From positions 243,930 to 307,929 of the forward strand of contig NZ_LMRR01000023.1 in NCBI RefSeq assembly GCF_001426085.1: a stretch of DNA of 64,000 nucleotides, read 5' to 3'. Shown here one piece after another: positions 1 to 8,804 of the stretch (positions within the stretch are counted from its first letter, which is position 1; the number at the start of each line of letters is the position of its first letter). A program made the position numbers and the translations under genes. Below the pieces are notes generated by a model, which was given only the letters and a program-made list of their open reading frames with translations, did not search any database and was not told the DNA's origin. Source of the DNA: Rhodococcus sp. Leaf278 (GTDB lineage Bacteria; Actinomycetota; Actinomycetes; Mycobacteriales; Mycobacteriaceae).

Positions 1-1
1 G

Positions 2-373
2 CACGGACGCTCGGCAGTTCTCGCCGGAGCTACCGCGACGATGATCGTCGGAGTGGCGTTGACGATGGCGTCGAACCTCGCGGTGATCTTGATCGGCCTG
101 GTGATCCTGACCATGGGCTTCTTCGCCGCCCACGCCATCGCGTCGGGATGGACCGGGCAACGCGCAGTACACGGACGGGCTCAGGCGACCTCGCTGTACA
201 ACCTCTTCTACTACGGTGGATCGTCCATCGTCGGTTGGCTCGGGGGCGTGGTCTTTCAGTCCCTCGGATGGAACGCGTTGGCGCTGTTCGTCATTGCGTT
301 GGCACTGATAGCAGGAGTGTGGGCTGCATGCCTGGGCAGTCGTCTGGCGAGGCCTGTCTCAGTAGGTCGATGA
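2..373 (+). CDS. MFS transporter, C-terminal part (gene starts before the window)
   Basis: The reading frame is open from base 2, so only about the last 123 residues are present. They hold three or four hydrophobic segments and the stretch GRAQATSLYNLFYYGGSS, which resembles the YnfM-type branch of the major facilitator superfamily (proton-driven export of small molecules across the cytoplasmic membrane). The substrate cannot be told from this fragment. The stop codon overlaps the end of the convergent DUF4190 gene by 15 nt, so the two transcripts meet tail to tail without a visible terminator. Confidence 0.8.
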   Translation, partial: HGRSAVLAGATATMIVGVALTMASNLAVILIGLVILTMGFFAAHAIASGWTGQRAVHGRAQATSLYNLFYYGGSSIVGWLGGVVFQSLGWNALALFVIALALIAGVWAACLGSRLARPVSVGR

Positions 374-802
374 GTTCGCGGCAGCGACAGCAAAAATGAT
401 GATCGCTCCGACGACGATGACGAACAGCGCGATCGATACGTACCCGACGATCAGGCCTGCCGTGGCGAACCCGGATCCGCCCTCGCCGGTGCGCTTGATC
501 TGACCACGCGAAATGTGGCCACAGACCACCGCGCAGACGGATGCGATCAGCGGCAGAAACGTCAGACCCAGAATCGCCAACACGAGGGAGACGATCGCCA
601 GCGTGTTCGTGGGTGCGGCCGTCTGATACCCGCCCGCATACGGCGCGTTCCCGTACTGCGGGTTGGCGTACTGGGGGTTTTGGTACTGCGGATATTGGGG
701 GTTGGGGTTCTGATACTGCGGATATTGCTGCTGTCCCGGGTACGGCTGGTCCTTGTTGGATGCGTCGAACGGATCGCTGCCCTCGCCCTGCGGATTCACC
801 AT
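359..802 (-). CDS. DUF4190 membrane protein with Pro/Gln/Tyr-rich N-terminus
   Basis: About 147 residues. Roughly residues 15-60 are repeats built from PQY, NPQY and QYPQYQN units. Two hydrophobic segments follow, with a short loop GHISRGQIKRTGEGG between them, which is the usual DUF4190 layout (two TM helices, a CGH..RGQI-type motif). These proteins are common in actinobacterial membranes and have no assigned reaction. The start at 802 (MVNPQGEG) is preferred because the 15 codons upstream look non-coding and family members begin near the Pro-rich tract. The repeats resemble the disordered tails of other mycolata envelope proteins; a role at the envelope is only inferred. Confidence 0.75.
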   Translation of the reverse strand: MVNPQGEGSDPFDASNKDQPYPGQQQYPQYQNPNPQYPQYQNPQYANPQYGNAPYAGGYQTAAPTNTLAIVSLVLAILGLTFLPLIASVCAVVCGHISRGQIKRTGEGGSGFATAGLIVGYVSIALFVIVVGAIIIFAVAAANSSTY

Positions 803-852
803 TGCGGGAGTTTGACACTTCGACACCGTCGTCGCAAGCGCGCACACAGTGA

Positions 853-1254
853 CTACGTCTCGAGTTTGCCCCAGCCGACATACGCGTCGACGGTCACGTA
901 TCCGGTCACCCGTGGCTGATCCCGAACCGGATACGGATTTCCGGTGTAGTGCGTCGAAATGCGATCGATATCCACCAGATCCGGGTCGTCCTGCAACTCG
1001 ATCGAGCCGTGCACAGTCACATGTGTGTACCAGCTGGCCTCGTCCAACACCGAAATCGAGACCTTCGGATTGGCTCTGATGTGCTCGAGACGCTTACGAG
1101 ACGCGTCGAAATTGAGCACGACCTTCCCGTCCTCCCACAAATACCACGTGGGTGCGGTGATCGGCGTTCCATCGGCACGAACCACAGCCATGACAGCGGG
1201 ATTCGGCTTCGTCAACATTTCCACTGCAGCATCGGGCAACGGGGGCTTCGGCAT
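853..1254 (-). CDS. PPOX-class F420-dependent oxidoreductase-like protein
   Basis: A 133-residue single-domain protein of the pyridoxamine-phosphate-oxidase-like split beta-barrel fold. Recognisable parts are AVVRADGTPITAPTWYLW near the N-terminus, the KVVLNFDASRKRLEHIRANP segment that in FDOR-B proteins contacts the deazaflavin phosphate, and the C-terminal RDQPRVTGYVTVDAYVGW. Such proteins use coenzyme F420 (some FMN) for hydride transfer to unsaturated substrates in the cytoplasm. The substrate is unknown. It is a single gene; the promoter region holds repeat copy 1. Two further PPOX domains occur in this window (8805-9224 and the C-terminal part of 17012-17920). Confidence 0.8.
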   Translation of the reverse strand: MPKPPLPDAAVEMLTKPNPAVMAVVRADGTPITAPTWYLWEDGKVVLNFDASRKRLEHIRANPKVSISVLDEASWYTHVTVHGSIELQDDPDLVDIDRISTHYTGNPYPVRDQPRVTGYVTVDAYVGWGKLET

Positions 1255-1315
1255 ACGACAACCTTACGACTCGACCGCCGCTCCGGTCCTGATTCCGCCC
1301 ACACCGACCCCGCAG

Positions 1316-1371
1316 TCCACTCGATGTGCCATTGACCGCCGAAAAGGCCACTGAATGTCACATTGAGTGCA
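1316..1371 (+). repeat. Palindromic intergenic repeat, copy 1
   Basis: First of nine copies of a 54-56 bp element. Left arm TCCACTCGATGTGCCATTG, centre ACCGCCGAAAAGGCCACTGA, right arm ATGTCACATTGAGTGCA. The two arms are near-complementary, so either strand can fold into a stem of about 16 bp with a roughly 22-nt loop. It lies between fabH-like 1422-2426 and the PPOX gene, downstream of the first and upstream of the second. Confidence 0.85.
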
Positions 1372-1404
1372 CTGGGAATCGGAGTGCACTGGGATCGGAG
1401 TGCG
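1365..1404 (+). repeat. Short tandem repeat abutting repeat copy 1
   Basis: About two and a half copies of a 17-18 bp unit beginning GAGTGCACTGGGAATCG. The unit includes the last six or seven bases of palindromic repeat copy 1, so the right end of that element has been duplicated locally. The array stops just before the end of the fabH-like gene. Confidence 0.7.
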
Positions 1405-1421
1405 GTGATGAACCGAGTCGA

Positions 1422-2426
1422 CTACAGGTTGGGGAGTTTGACTACCTGCCCGGCGTACGAGAGTCCCGCTCCGAAGGCGAGGAGGAGTGCAGTGTCTCCT
1501 GCTTTTGCCTTGCCGGTGCGCAGCAGTTCTTCCATCGCCAATGGGATCGATGCCGCAGAGGTGTTGCCGGTTTCCGCGATGTCGTTGGCGACGGTGGTGC
1601 CTTCGTCCAGGTTGAGGCTCTTCGCCAGTAGTTCGGTGATGCGGCTGTTGGCCTGGTGGGGGATGAAGGCGTGCAGTTCGTCCGTTTCGATGCCGGCGAC
1701 GTCGAGGACTTTCTGCGCCGCTTTGCCCATCTCGAAGGCGGCCCAGCGGAAGACGGAGATGCCGTTCATCCGGATCCAGGGTCGTTCCAGGTCGGCCTTG
1801 GTGATGTAGTCGTACCAGTCCGTGGTCTGCACGATAGCGTCGGACTGCGAGCCGTCGGAGCCCCAGACAGCGGGTCCGATTTCGGTTTCGTCGCTCTCTC
1901 CGACGACGACAGCACCGGCACCGTCGGCGAAGATGAATCGCGTGGTTCGGTCGTAGGGGTCGGTGGTGACGCTGAGCTGCTCGGCACCGATGACCAGCAC
2001 GTACTTCGAAGTTCCGGCCTTGACCAGGTCGGATGCGACGGCCAGGGAGTAGCAGAAGCCCGCGCAGCCGGCGCAGATGTCGAAAGCTGCGGGGCCCTTG
2101 GTGCCCAAACCGTGCGCGACTTTCGCGGCTGCTTGGGGTGTCAGTTCGAGGTGCGTGGAAGTGGCGACGATGACGGTGTCGACCTGGTCGGCCGTGATTC
2201 CGCTGGCCTCGAGGGCTTTACGACCTGCCGAGATGGACATCTGAACGACGTTCTCCTCGGGTTCGGCGAAGCGCCGATTCTTGATTCCCGAACGCGTCTG
2301 GATCCACTCGTCACTGGAGTCGATGAACTCGCAGATCTCGTCGTTCGTGACTACTCGTTCGGGGCGGTGAACGCCCAAACCGAGCATCTTCGACTGTCGA
2401 CCTTGCGTCGTGTTGATCGCACCCAT
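1422..2426 (-). CDS. Beta-ketoacyl-ACP synthase III (FabH-type)
   Basis: 334 residues, the usual size for KAS III thiolase-fold enzymes, which condense an acyl-CoA with malonyl-ACP to start fatty-acid chains. The active-site cysteine lies in DICAGCAGF (about residue 121), the histidine in FIPHQANSRI, and the asparagine in NTSAAS near the C-terminus, so the Cys-His-Asn triad is complete. The start at 2426 is set by a GAGAGGAAA ribosome-binding site 6 nt upstream of ATG; the TTG two codons earlier is less likely. No other fatty-acid genes are adjacent, so it could be the housekeeping FabH or a paralogue for another acyl primer. Confidence 0.88.
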   Translation of the reverse strand: MGAINTTQGRQSKMLGLGVHRPERVVTNDEICEFIDSSDEWIQTRSGIKNRRFAEPEENVVQMSISAGRKALEASGITADQVDTVIVATSTHLELTPQAAAKVAHGLGTKGPAAFDICAGCAGFCYSLAVASDLVKAGTSKYVLVIGAEQLSVTTDPYDRTTRFIFADGAGAVVVGESDETEIGPAVWGSDGSQSDAIVQTTDWYDYITKADLERPWIRMNGISVFRWAAFEMGKAAQKVLDVAGIETDELHAFIPHQANSRITELLAKSLNLDEGTTVANDIAETGNTSAASIPLAMEELLRTGKAKAGDTALLLAFGAGLSYAGQVVKLPNL

Positions 2427-2526
2427 GTTCAATTTCCTCTCGTGCTACCGCGCCATCGCCGAGCTTCGGCTCGGGTCTTGGGCTGCGGGCTCGGTGACAC
2501 ACGTTACGTGCGTCGCCTCGAGCGGT

Positions 2527-3423
2527 TCACACCAGTTCGGTGATGAGGGCTGCGACCTCGGCGGGCTTGTCGATCATGGCGTGGTGATGTGCCGGCATGA
2601 CGACGGTGAAGTCGGCACGCAGGTACTCGGCGAGCTTGCGTTGAGTCCTGACCCATTTCTTGCCCCACGGGGAGGGTCGTCCGGTGTGGGCTGCAGCGAC
2701 GATGACCGGAGCGACGAGCGTCGAGCGCTTTCGGAGTTTGTTCAGTTCGACGGCCAGGTCGGGATACACGACATCTTCGACGAGTGCAGCTGTGAGGTAG
2801 GTGGGCCGACGGTAGATGTCGTCCACCCAGTCGAATGTTTCCTGAGGTGTGCCGTCCGGCGGCGTCGCTTGATTGAGGACCCGGCGCACACGGGGGCCGA
2901 CCAGTTTCTGCAGGCCGGTTCGACTGAGCACGGCTGCGACCACGCGTGCAGTCTCGACGCGCACGGCAGCCGGAACGATGCGTCGGGGGTCCGATTCTGC
3001 GCTGGAATCGAGCAACAGAATCCCGCGGATGCGCGACGGGTACAGCCGCGCAACGGCCTCGGCGTAGAAACCTGCGATCGAGTGGCCTGCAACCACCGCC
3101 GGTTCGGTGACGCCGAGTGCGTCGAGAACTCCGATGATGCGGTCGGCTTCGCCTCGCACGGTGGGGGTGACACCGGCGGGAAGCGGATCACTGAGCCCGA
3201 AGCCGGGACGGTCGAGAACGACGACGTGGTGGTGGGTGCTCAATATGTCGACGGTGTCGTTCCAATCGAACCAGTTGCTCCCGAGGCCACCGCACAGCAC
3301 AACGGTGGGGCCGGTTCCGCGAATGAGCAGATGCAGACGTTGCCCGTCCACTTCGACGTACTGACCGGGAGGATGTTTCACGGGAAACAACGCACTACGT
3401 TCGGCTCGATCCCCGTTGTCCAT
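2527..3423 (-). CDS. Alpha/beta hydrolase
   Basis: 298 residues of the alpha/beta hydrolase fold. The oxyanion loop is in LCGGLGSNWFDW, the nucleophile serine in AGHSIAG, the likely acid aspartate in the stretch after the cap, and the catalytic histidine in MPAHHHAMID near the C-terminus. The substrate is not predictable; esterase, lipase-like or haloalkane-type activities share this layout. It stands about 110 bp downstream of lysX in the same direction and could be read through from it. A parS-like 16-mer lies inside codons near the N-terminus (3374-3389). Confidence 0.82.
   Translation of the reverse strand: MDNGDRAERSALFPVKHPPGQYVEVDGQRLHLLIRGTGPTVVLCGGLGSNWFDWNDTVDILSTHHHVVVLDRPGFGLSDPLPAGVTPTVRGEADRIIGVLDALGVTEPAVVAGHSIAGFYAEAVARLYPSRIRGILLLDSSAESDPRRIVPAAVRVETARVVAAVLSRTGLQKLVGPRVRRVLNQATPPDGTPQETFDWVDDIYRRPTYLTAALVEDVVYPDLAVELNKLRKRSTLVAPVIVAAAHTGRPSPWGKKWVRTQRKLAEYLRADFTVVMPAHHHAMIDKPAEVAALITELV
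3374..3389. other. parS-like 16-mer inside the hydrolase gene
   Basis: TGTTTCACGGGAAACA matches the ParB-binding consensus TGTTTCACGTGAAACA at 15 of 16 positions; the change breaks the centre of the palindrome. A half site, TGTTTCACG, recurs at about 3459. No parA, parB, dnaA or dnaN gene lies in the window, so proximity to the replication origin is not shown. Confidence 0.4.
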
Positions 3424-3532
3424 ATGTTGTTCCCCACGATGCGCTACCGACCTGTCGACTGTTTCACGCTCCAGTTTCCATCATTTTCCCGGTTTTGCAC
3501 ACTCGGCCTCGTAGGGACGGCCGTGGAGGGGG

Positions 3533-6500
3533 TCATTGACGTGGCTTGGCCAGCGGGAAAGCCAGCGTTTCGCGGATGCTTCCTCCGGTGATCAGCATGA
3601 CGACCCGGTCGACGCCCATGCCGAGACCGCCGGTCGGCGGCATGCCGTGTTCGAGCGCCTGCAGGAAGTCCTCGTCCAGGCTCATCGCCTCCTCGTCGCC
3701 ACCGGCCGCCAACAACGACTGCTCGGTGAGGCGCTGCCGTTGATCGACGGGGTCGGTCAGTTCGCTGTACGCCGTACCCAGTTCCACGCCCCACGCGACG
3801 AGATCCCACTTCTCCGCCACGCCCGGGATGCTCCGATGTGGTCTGGTCAGCGGCGACATCGACGTCGGGAAGTCCTTGTAGAAGGTGGGGAATTCGGTGT
3901 AGTCCTCCACCAGGTGCTCGTACATTCCCTGCGCGATGGCACCCGCGTCCCAGGACTTCTCGTACGGGATGTCGTTCTCGTCGCACAACCGCTGCAGCTC
4001 CTCCAGTGGAGTCGCCGGCTCGACGGGCACACCCAATTTCTCGGCGACGGCACCGTGCAGTGTTTTGACGGGCCATTCGCCGGAGATGTCGATCTCGATC
4101 ATCTCCCCGTTCGGTCCGTCGGGACGCAGGATGATCTCGCGACCGTGTGCTGCCACGGCTGCGCGCTGAATCAGCTCTCGGCACAACACCATTGCGCGTT
4201 CGTAGTCGCTGTGGGCCTCGTACGCTTCGAGAATCGTGAACTCGGGATTGTGCTTGAAATCTGCGCCCTCGTTGCGGAACACTCGGCCGATCTCGAAGAC
4301 CTTCTCCATACCGCCCACGCACAGGCGCTTGAGATACAACTCCGGGGCGATTCGCAGATACAGATCCAAGTTGTAGGCGTTGATATGGGTGACGAACGGT
4401 GCCGCGTTCGCACCACCGTGCACCTGCTGCAGAATCGGGGTCTCGACCTCCATGTATCCGCGCTCTCCCAACGAATCACGCAGGGATTTCACGACATTGG
4501 ACCGGGCAATGAGGAGTGAGCGGGCGTCGCGATTGATCGCCAGATCCACATAGCGCTGCCGCACCCGCGCTTCCGGGTCGGTCAGACCGCGATACTTGTC
4601 GGGCAAGGGATGCAGGCATTTGGCGTTCATCCGCCACTCGGTGGCCAGCAGCGACAATTCGCCACGCCTGCTGTATCCGATAGTTCCGCTGACCTCGATG
4701 AGGTCGCCCAGGTCGAAGTCGGCATCGAATTCTTCGATTCTGTCGCCGACGCGTTCGCGGTCGAACAGCACCTGGATATCGGACGACCAGTCACGGATGA
4801 CAGCGAAGGACACGCTGCCGTAGTCGCGGATGCGCAGTATTCGGCCAGCGATCCGGACCGTCGTGCCCTGGGGAGATGCCGCCGCTTCGCCGACCGTGTG
4901 AGTCGGGGGATAGGCGACGGGATAGCCCTCCATGCCATCGCGTTCGAGGCGTTCGAGTTTGGCCATACGGACGCGCACCTGGTCGGGACGTTTGCGACCG
5001 GGCACGGGTTCGTCTGTGAGCGTGTCCGGTCCGCTGCCGTCGGGGTGGATGTCCTCGGCGTCGGCCAGCGCGGCAGGCACCGCAGCATGGGACCCGGTGT
5101 GCTTCGATGCGCGCCGGAAGGTCGGGAGCGTGAGGAAGCCTTCGGCGATGGCCGACGCGATGCCGACCTTGGGCAGCACTCGATTGTCGGCGAAGCAGAG
5201 GTAACGCGGCTCCCACTGCGGCAGATACTTCACGTTCGATCGATACAGCGCTTCGAGCTGCCACCACCGAGAGAAGAAGACCAACATGCTGCGCCAGATC
5301 CGCAGCACCGGTCCGGCACCGATTCGGCTGCCCTCCTCGAATGCAGCCCGGAACACCGCGAAGTTCAGCGAAATCTTGCTCACACCGAAATGATCTGCGC
5401 CGGTGGCCAGTTCGGTCACCATCAGTTCGATGACTCCGTTCGGTGACGCTGGATCGCGGCGCATCAGATCCAACGACGCGCCGGTTCGTCCCCACGGCAC
5501 CAGGGAGAGAACACCCACCACCTTCCCGCCCTGAACCGCCTGTACCAGAAGACAATCGCCGTCGAGCGGATCACCCAACCTGCCCAGCGCCATCGAAAAT
5601 CCGCGCTCGGTCTCGGTATCGCGCCACGCATCCGCGCAGGAAATGATCTCCGCCATCTCCTGCGCCGAAATATCGCGATGACGACGCACCGTGACCACAA
5701 CACCAGCTTTGCGAGCCCGGTTGACGGCCTGACGCACGGGGCGCATCTCGCGTCCATTGAGGTTGAAATCTTTGGTTTTGAGGATTGCCTCGTCGCCGAG
5801 TTCGAGGACGCTGAGCCCGGCGCGCTTGTAGGCGGTAGCTCCGATCTCGCTGGCCCCCATGACAGCTGGGGTCCAGCCGTACTTCTCGGCCAGGTCCAGC
5901 CATTCCGAGATGGCATGCGGCCAGGCCTCCGGGTTACCGATCGGGTCACCGCTCGCCAGACACACCCCCACCTCGACGCGATACGTCACCGCCGCTTTGC
6001 CACTGGTGGCGAAGATGACGCCCTTGTCGCGTCGCGTCGCGAAGTAGCCAAGGGAATCGTCGGCACCCCATTTGTCGAGCAGGCCACGCAGCGCCGATTC
6101 GTCGCGACCCGTGAGCGCATTGCCGGACCGCTGCGATCGGAACAGCGTGACCACCGCACCCAACAGCGCCAGCGCGCCGAACAGTCCCAACGCCGTGTTG
6201 ACGAAGCCGTTCGGCCGACCGTCGAACTGCTCGTTGTCCACGGTCGCCAACGCCGTGACGCGGTTGAACGCCCACAGAAATGTCTGACTCTCGGGCAGCG
6301 AACCGGGGAACAACGCCACCAACGCCCAGCCGATGACGGTCCCGACGGCCGCCCCGAGCACGAGTACGCCGAGCGCCTTCCACACCGCACCTCGACGAAC
6401 ACGGGTGTAGAACTCCTTGCGCGCCGCGATCAGCAACCCTGCCACCACAACATGAACCGCCAGCGCGATCCACGAATTGACGTCCTTGTCCTGGATACCT

Positions 6501-6844
6501 TCGACGACATTGGTGATCGCCAACAACACCAGATAGATGGTCAGCAACCACCACGCAATTCGCTTGCGACTCGCCAATGCCGCCGCCAGCAGCCCGACAA
6601 CGAGCGCCCACGACAAGCTGGTATCCGGCGCATCGAAGTAGTACCTGTCGACGTATTCGCGAGGGGCGTGAACGAAGTAGCGAAGAGTCGGCGACAGACT
6701 CCACAGAAACAGTGCCGCTGCGAACACCCCGAGCACTAGGCCCGCGATATGCGGAACCTCGCGCAAACGTCCGCGCTCGGGTGGCGAAAACGACCGGGGA
6801 GAAGAAGAACCGGACCGCTCCGAGGGAACTGCTGTCGCCGTCAT
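3533..6844 (-). CDS. lysX: LysX: lysylphosphatidylglycerol synthase / lysyl-tRNA synthetase fusion
   Basis: 1103 residues. Residues 1 to about 230 hold several membrane helices. Residues 230-580 form the MprF-type transferase domain ([31 protein letters not shown]). After about 620 comes an OB-fold, then a class II lysyl-tRNA synthetase core with [30 protein letters not shown] and the C-terminal [15 protein letters not shown]. The protein charges tRNA with lysine and moves lysine onto phosphatidylglycerol at the membrane, which lowers negative surface charge and gives resistance to cationic peptides. The domain order and length match mycobacterial LysX. It has its own upstream region of about 90 bp before repeat copy 2. 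Confidence 0.96.
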   Translation of the reverse strand: MTATAVPSERSGSSSPRSFSPPERGRLREVPHIAGLVLGVFAAALFLWSLSPTLRYFVHAPREYVDRYYFDAPDTSLSWALVVGLLAAALASRKRIAWWLLTIYLVLLAITNVVEGIQDKDVNSWIALAVHVVVAGLLIAARKEFYTRVRRGAVWKALGVLVLGAAVGTVIGWALVALFPGSLPESQTFLWAFNRVTALATVDNEQFDGRPNGFVNTALGLFGALALLGAVVTLFRSQRSGNALTGRDESALRGLLDKWGADDSLGYFATRRDKGVIFATSGKAAVTYRVEVGVCLASGDPIGNPEAWPHAISEWLDLAEKYGWTPAVMGASEIGATAYKRAGLSVLELGDEAILKTKDFNLNGREMRPVRQAVNRARKAGVVVTVRRHRDISAQEMAEIISCADAWRDTETERGFSMALGRLGDPLDGDCLLVQAVQGGKVVGVLSLVPWGRTGASLDLMRRDPASPNGVIELMVTELATGADHFGVSKISLNFAVFRAAFEEGSRIGAGPVLRIWRSMLVFFSRWWQLEALYRSNVKYLPQWEPRYLCFADNRVLPKVGIASAIAEGFLTLPTFRRASKHTGSHAAVPAALADAEDIHPDGSGPDTLTDEPVPGRKRPDQVRVRMAKLERLERDGMEGYPVAYPPTHTVGEAAASPQGTTVRIAGRILRIRDYGSVSFAVIRDWSSDIQVLFDRERVGDRIEEFDADFDLGDLIEVSGTIGYSRRGELSLLATEWRMNAKCLHPLPDKYRGLTDPEARVRQRYVDLAINRDARSLLIARSNVVKSLRDSLGERGYMEVETPILQQVHGGANAAPFVTHINAYNLDLYLRIAPELYLKRLCVGGMEKVFEIGRVFRNEGADFKHNPEFTILEAYEAHSDYERAMVLCRELIQRAAVAAHGREIILRPDGPNGEMIEIDISGEWPVKTLHGAVAEKLGVPVEPATPLEELQRLCDENDIPYEKSWDAGAIAQGMYEHLVEDYTEFPTFYKDFPTSMSPLTRPHRSIPGVAEKWDLVAWGVELGTAYSELTDPVDQRQRLTEQSLLAAGGDEEAMSLDEDFLQALEHGMPPTGGLGMGVDRVVMLITGGSIRETLAFPLAKPRQ

Positions 6845-6934
6845 ATCTCACTCCCGAAGTCAGAATGCACCTATGCAAGGTAGACGGTATCCCCGTCGGC
6901 CTCGAGTCAGGCGACCATTTCCCACCCCGCTCGC

Positions 6935-6988
6935 CCACTCGATGTGACCGACAGTGGCCTTTTCGACGGTCAATGTCACATCGAGTGG
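6935..6988 (-). repeat. Palindromic intergenic repeat, copy 2
   Basis: Reverse orientation relative to copy 1. Arms CCACTCGATGTGAC and AATGTCACATCGAGTGG flank the conserved centre GTGGCCTTTTCGACGGTC. The left inner arm is degraded compared with other copies. It lies in the divergent region between lysX and the AbiEi-like gene, about 90 bp upstream of lysX. Confidence 0.85.
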
Positions 6989-7060
6989 CCCCCCTGACTC
7001 CCGAATGGGCGCCGATTGCCGGATCATCGTCGACCGGTGCCGCATCGGATCGCCCAGCGT

Positions 7061-7090
7061 CTGTCCACAGGGCGTGAGTTATCCACAGCC
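7061..7090 (+). other. Two DnaA-box-like 9-mers
   Basis: TGTCCACAG followed 11 nt later by TTATCCACAG, the second a perfect match to the strict DnaA box TTATCCACA. They lie in the 306-bp region between lysX and the AbiEi-like gene. Two boxes without a dnaA/dnaN context do not make an origin; they may titrate DnaA or be chance. Confidence 0.3.
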
Positions 7091-7150
7091 CAGACCGTTT
7101 GTCGTCGTTGTGTTCGATCCGTCTCGTGCGGGCAGCGCATCATCAACGGT

Positions 7151-8134
7151 ATGAAGCGGGGCGGCGCAAAAATCGATGCGAAAGTGATCGCGGCTGCGTC
7201 GGATCGTGGCTTGGTGCGGACGGCGCATCTGCTCGAGCTCGGGGTGGCGTCGAAGACAATTGTTCGACGCACGCTTCCTGACGGCATCTGGTCGCGAGCG
7301 CTGCCTGGCCTGGTGTTCTTGAAGAACCGGTCCTTGACGGCCATGGAACGAGCGACTGCGGTGTCGATCTACTGTGGCCGCGATGCCGTGATCAGCGGTC
7401 GGGCAGGTTTGGCGTTGCATGGATTGGGGTCGGCCGGGTCGTTCGAGGAAACGTTTGCACTCATTCCCGAGTCGCAGCATCGAAAGTCCGTAGGCTTCGC
7501 TGCGGTGGAGCGCACGTGGCGGATGCCGGCCCCGGAGATCAAGTCGGGACTGCGCGTCGCGCCGATTGTTCGGTGCCTGTGTGATGCGGTACGGCGGATG
7601 CGGAATACCGAACAGTGCATGGCTTTGATCGCAAGTGTCGTTCAGCGTGGAGCGGCCACGGTGGACGCAATTATGAAGGAACTCGACGCCGGCAGCACGC
7701 GAGGGACAGCGATGCCACGTCGCGTGTTGCGCGAATTGGCTGCGGGAGCTCATTCTGTGGCCGAAGCCCAAGCCCAGAAACTGTATGTGCGCAGCGGACT
7801 TCCGGCGATGCAACACAACGTTGCGGTCTACGATGCACAAGGAAATTTTCTTCTGATCACTGACAATTGGCTCGACGATGTTGCAATGGATTGGGAGATC
7901 GACTCGCTCGAATTTCACCTGTCGCCGGTGGCTCACAGAGCGACCGTGGAGAGGCGCGAGCGAGCGCAGAACGCCGGTCTCATTGTGGTGACGCACCTTC
8001 CGAGCGACATACGCGACGATCCCGAGCGGGTGCTGTCGGACCTGCGGTCGCGTTACGAACAGGCCAAAGCACGGGAGCGCCCCGACGTCAGTGCGCGCCC
8101 TATAACGGACCGGACCTACCGACGATCCGGTTGA
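7151..8134 (+). CDS. AbiEi-antitoxin-like HTH protein with endonuclease-like C-terminus
   Basis: 327 residues. Residues about 8-55 (ASDRGLVRTAHLLELGV, then IVRRTLPDGIWSRALPGLVF) look like the winged-helix N-terminal domain of AbiEi-type IV antitoxins. The C-terminal third (WLDDVAMDWEIDSLEFHL with a later VVTHLPSDIRDDPERVL) resembles the DUF559/Vsr-like nuclease fold seen in many actinobacterial orphan proteins of this size. No AbiEii-type nucleotidyltransferase toxin is adjacent, so a working type IV pair is not supported. ATG at 7151 is preferred because the 45 codons upstream overlap the DnaA-box stretch and look non-coding. Its end overlaps the convergent acetyltransferase by 19 nt. Confidence 0.7.
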   Translation: MKRGGAKIDAKVIAAASDRGLVRTAHLLELGVASKTIVRRTLPDGIWSRALPGLVFLKNRSLTAMERATAVSIYCGRDAVISGRAGLALHGLGSAGSFEETFALIPESQHRKSVGFAAVERTWRMPAPEIKSGLRVAPIVRCLCDAVRRMRNTEQCMALIASVVQRGAATVDAIMKELDAGSTRGTAMPRRVLRELAAGAHSVAEAQAQKLYVRSGLPAMQHNVAVYDAQGNFLLITDNWLDDVAMDWEIDSLEFHLSPVAHRATVERRERAQNAGLIVVTHLPSDIRDDPERVLSDLRSRYEQAKARERPDVSARPITDRTYRRSG

Positions 8135-8664
8135 TACACCCACACCATGTGTCGGCCGGTTTCTGCCGCCGCCGCGATCAATCGATGCTCGATGCGGTCC
8201 AGGACGAAGCCGAGTCCTTCGGGCACGGCCTGACTCCTCGAATTTGCTGCATCGCAGTGGATTTCGACACGTGTGATGCCGTCGAGTTTCAGTGCCTCCC
8301 GAACGAGCGCCGCGGTCGCCTCTGTCATCACTCCACGTCCTTCGGCGTCGGCGTCGAGCCAGTACCCCAATTCGATTCCGTGCGGGCCGATTCTGCGATG
8401 CATACCGATTTTGCCCATGAAGGACCCGTCGACGAGGTCGAAGATCCCGTAGTCGAACATCTCGCCGGCGTCCCATTGCTCACGTGCATCTGCGATACGA
8501 GCTATCTGCTTGGTGACCTGGGCGGATTGATCCGTCACCCACCCCATCCACGGAAGTAGCCGAGTGTGATTGCGCGCGATCGCGTCGGCAACGGCATCGT
8601 GCTCCGACTCACGGCGAATCACCAGGTGTTCGGTCCGGATCCAATCGGGCGGTGCGACGGTCAT
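8116..8664 (-). CDS. GNAT family N-acetyltransferase (RimJ-like)
   Basis: 182 residues with the RimJ/RimL-type pattern: IRTEHLVIRRESEHDAVADA at the start, GIFDLVDGSFMGKIGMH, IELGYWLDADAEGRGVMTEA (acetyl-CoA pyrophosphate loop) and VEIHCDAANSRSQAVPEGLGF. It transfers an acetyl group from acetyl-CoA to an amine, perhaps a protein N-terminus or small molecule. The frame stays open 35 codons further upstream into repeat copy 3, which would add a spurious MAFSTVDGTSSG start; ATG 8664 is the family start. Confidence 0.85.
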   Translation of the reverse strand: MTVAPPDWIRTEHLVIRRESEHDAVADAIARNHTRLLPWMGWVTDQSAQVTKQIARIADAREQWDAGEMFDYGIFDLVDGSFMGKIGMHRRIGPHGIELGYWLDADAEGRGVMTEATAALVREALKLDGITRVEIHCDAANSRSQAVPEGLGFVLDRIEHRLIAAAAETGRHMVWVYQPDRR

Positions 8665-8733
8665 GGTTCTCAGTCTGACGAGCGTGCGGCATCTAGGCGA
8701 ACGATTTTCGTAGTACGTTCGCCCGCTGTCATG

Positions 8734-8789
8734 TCCACTCGATGTGCCATCGACGGTCGAAAAGGCCACCTGATGTCACATTGAGTGGA
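8734..8789 (+). repeat. Palindromic intergenic repeat, copy 3
   Basis: Arms TCCACTCGATGTGCCATCG and TGATGTCACATTGAGTGGA with centre ACGGTCGAAAAGGCCACC. It lies between the acetyltransferase (upstream side) and the end of the PPOX gene 8805-9224. The copy is close to the family consensus. Confidence 0.88.
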
Positions 8790-8804
8790 CGGGCCGATCG
8801 CGTG

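Noticed and set aside
1656..2543. A 295-codon plus-strand open frame
   Set aside because: It lies antisense to the fabH-like gene and to the hydrolase, and has no family-like motifs. High GC keeps antisense frames open.
7061..7090. Replication origin
   Set aside because: Only two DnaA-like boxes, no AT-rich unwinding region and no dnaA, dnaN or rpmH nearby.
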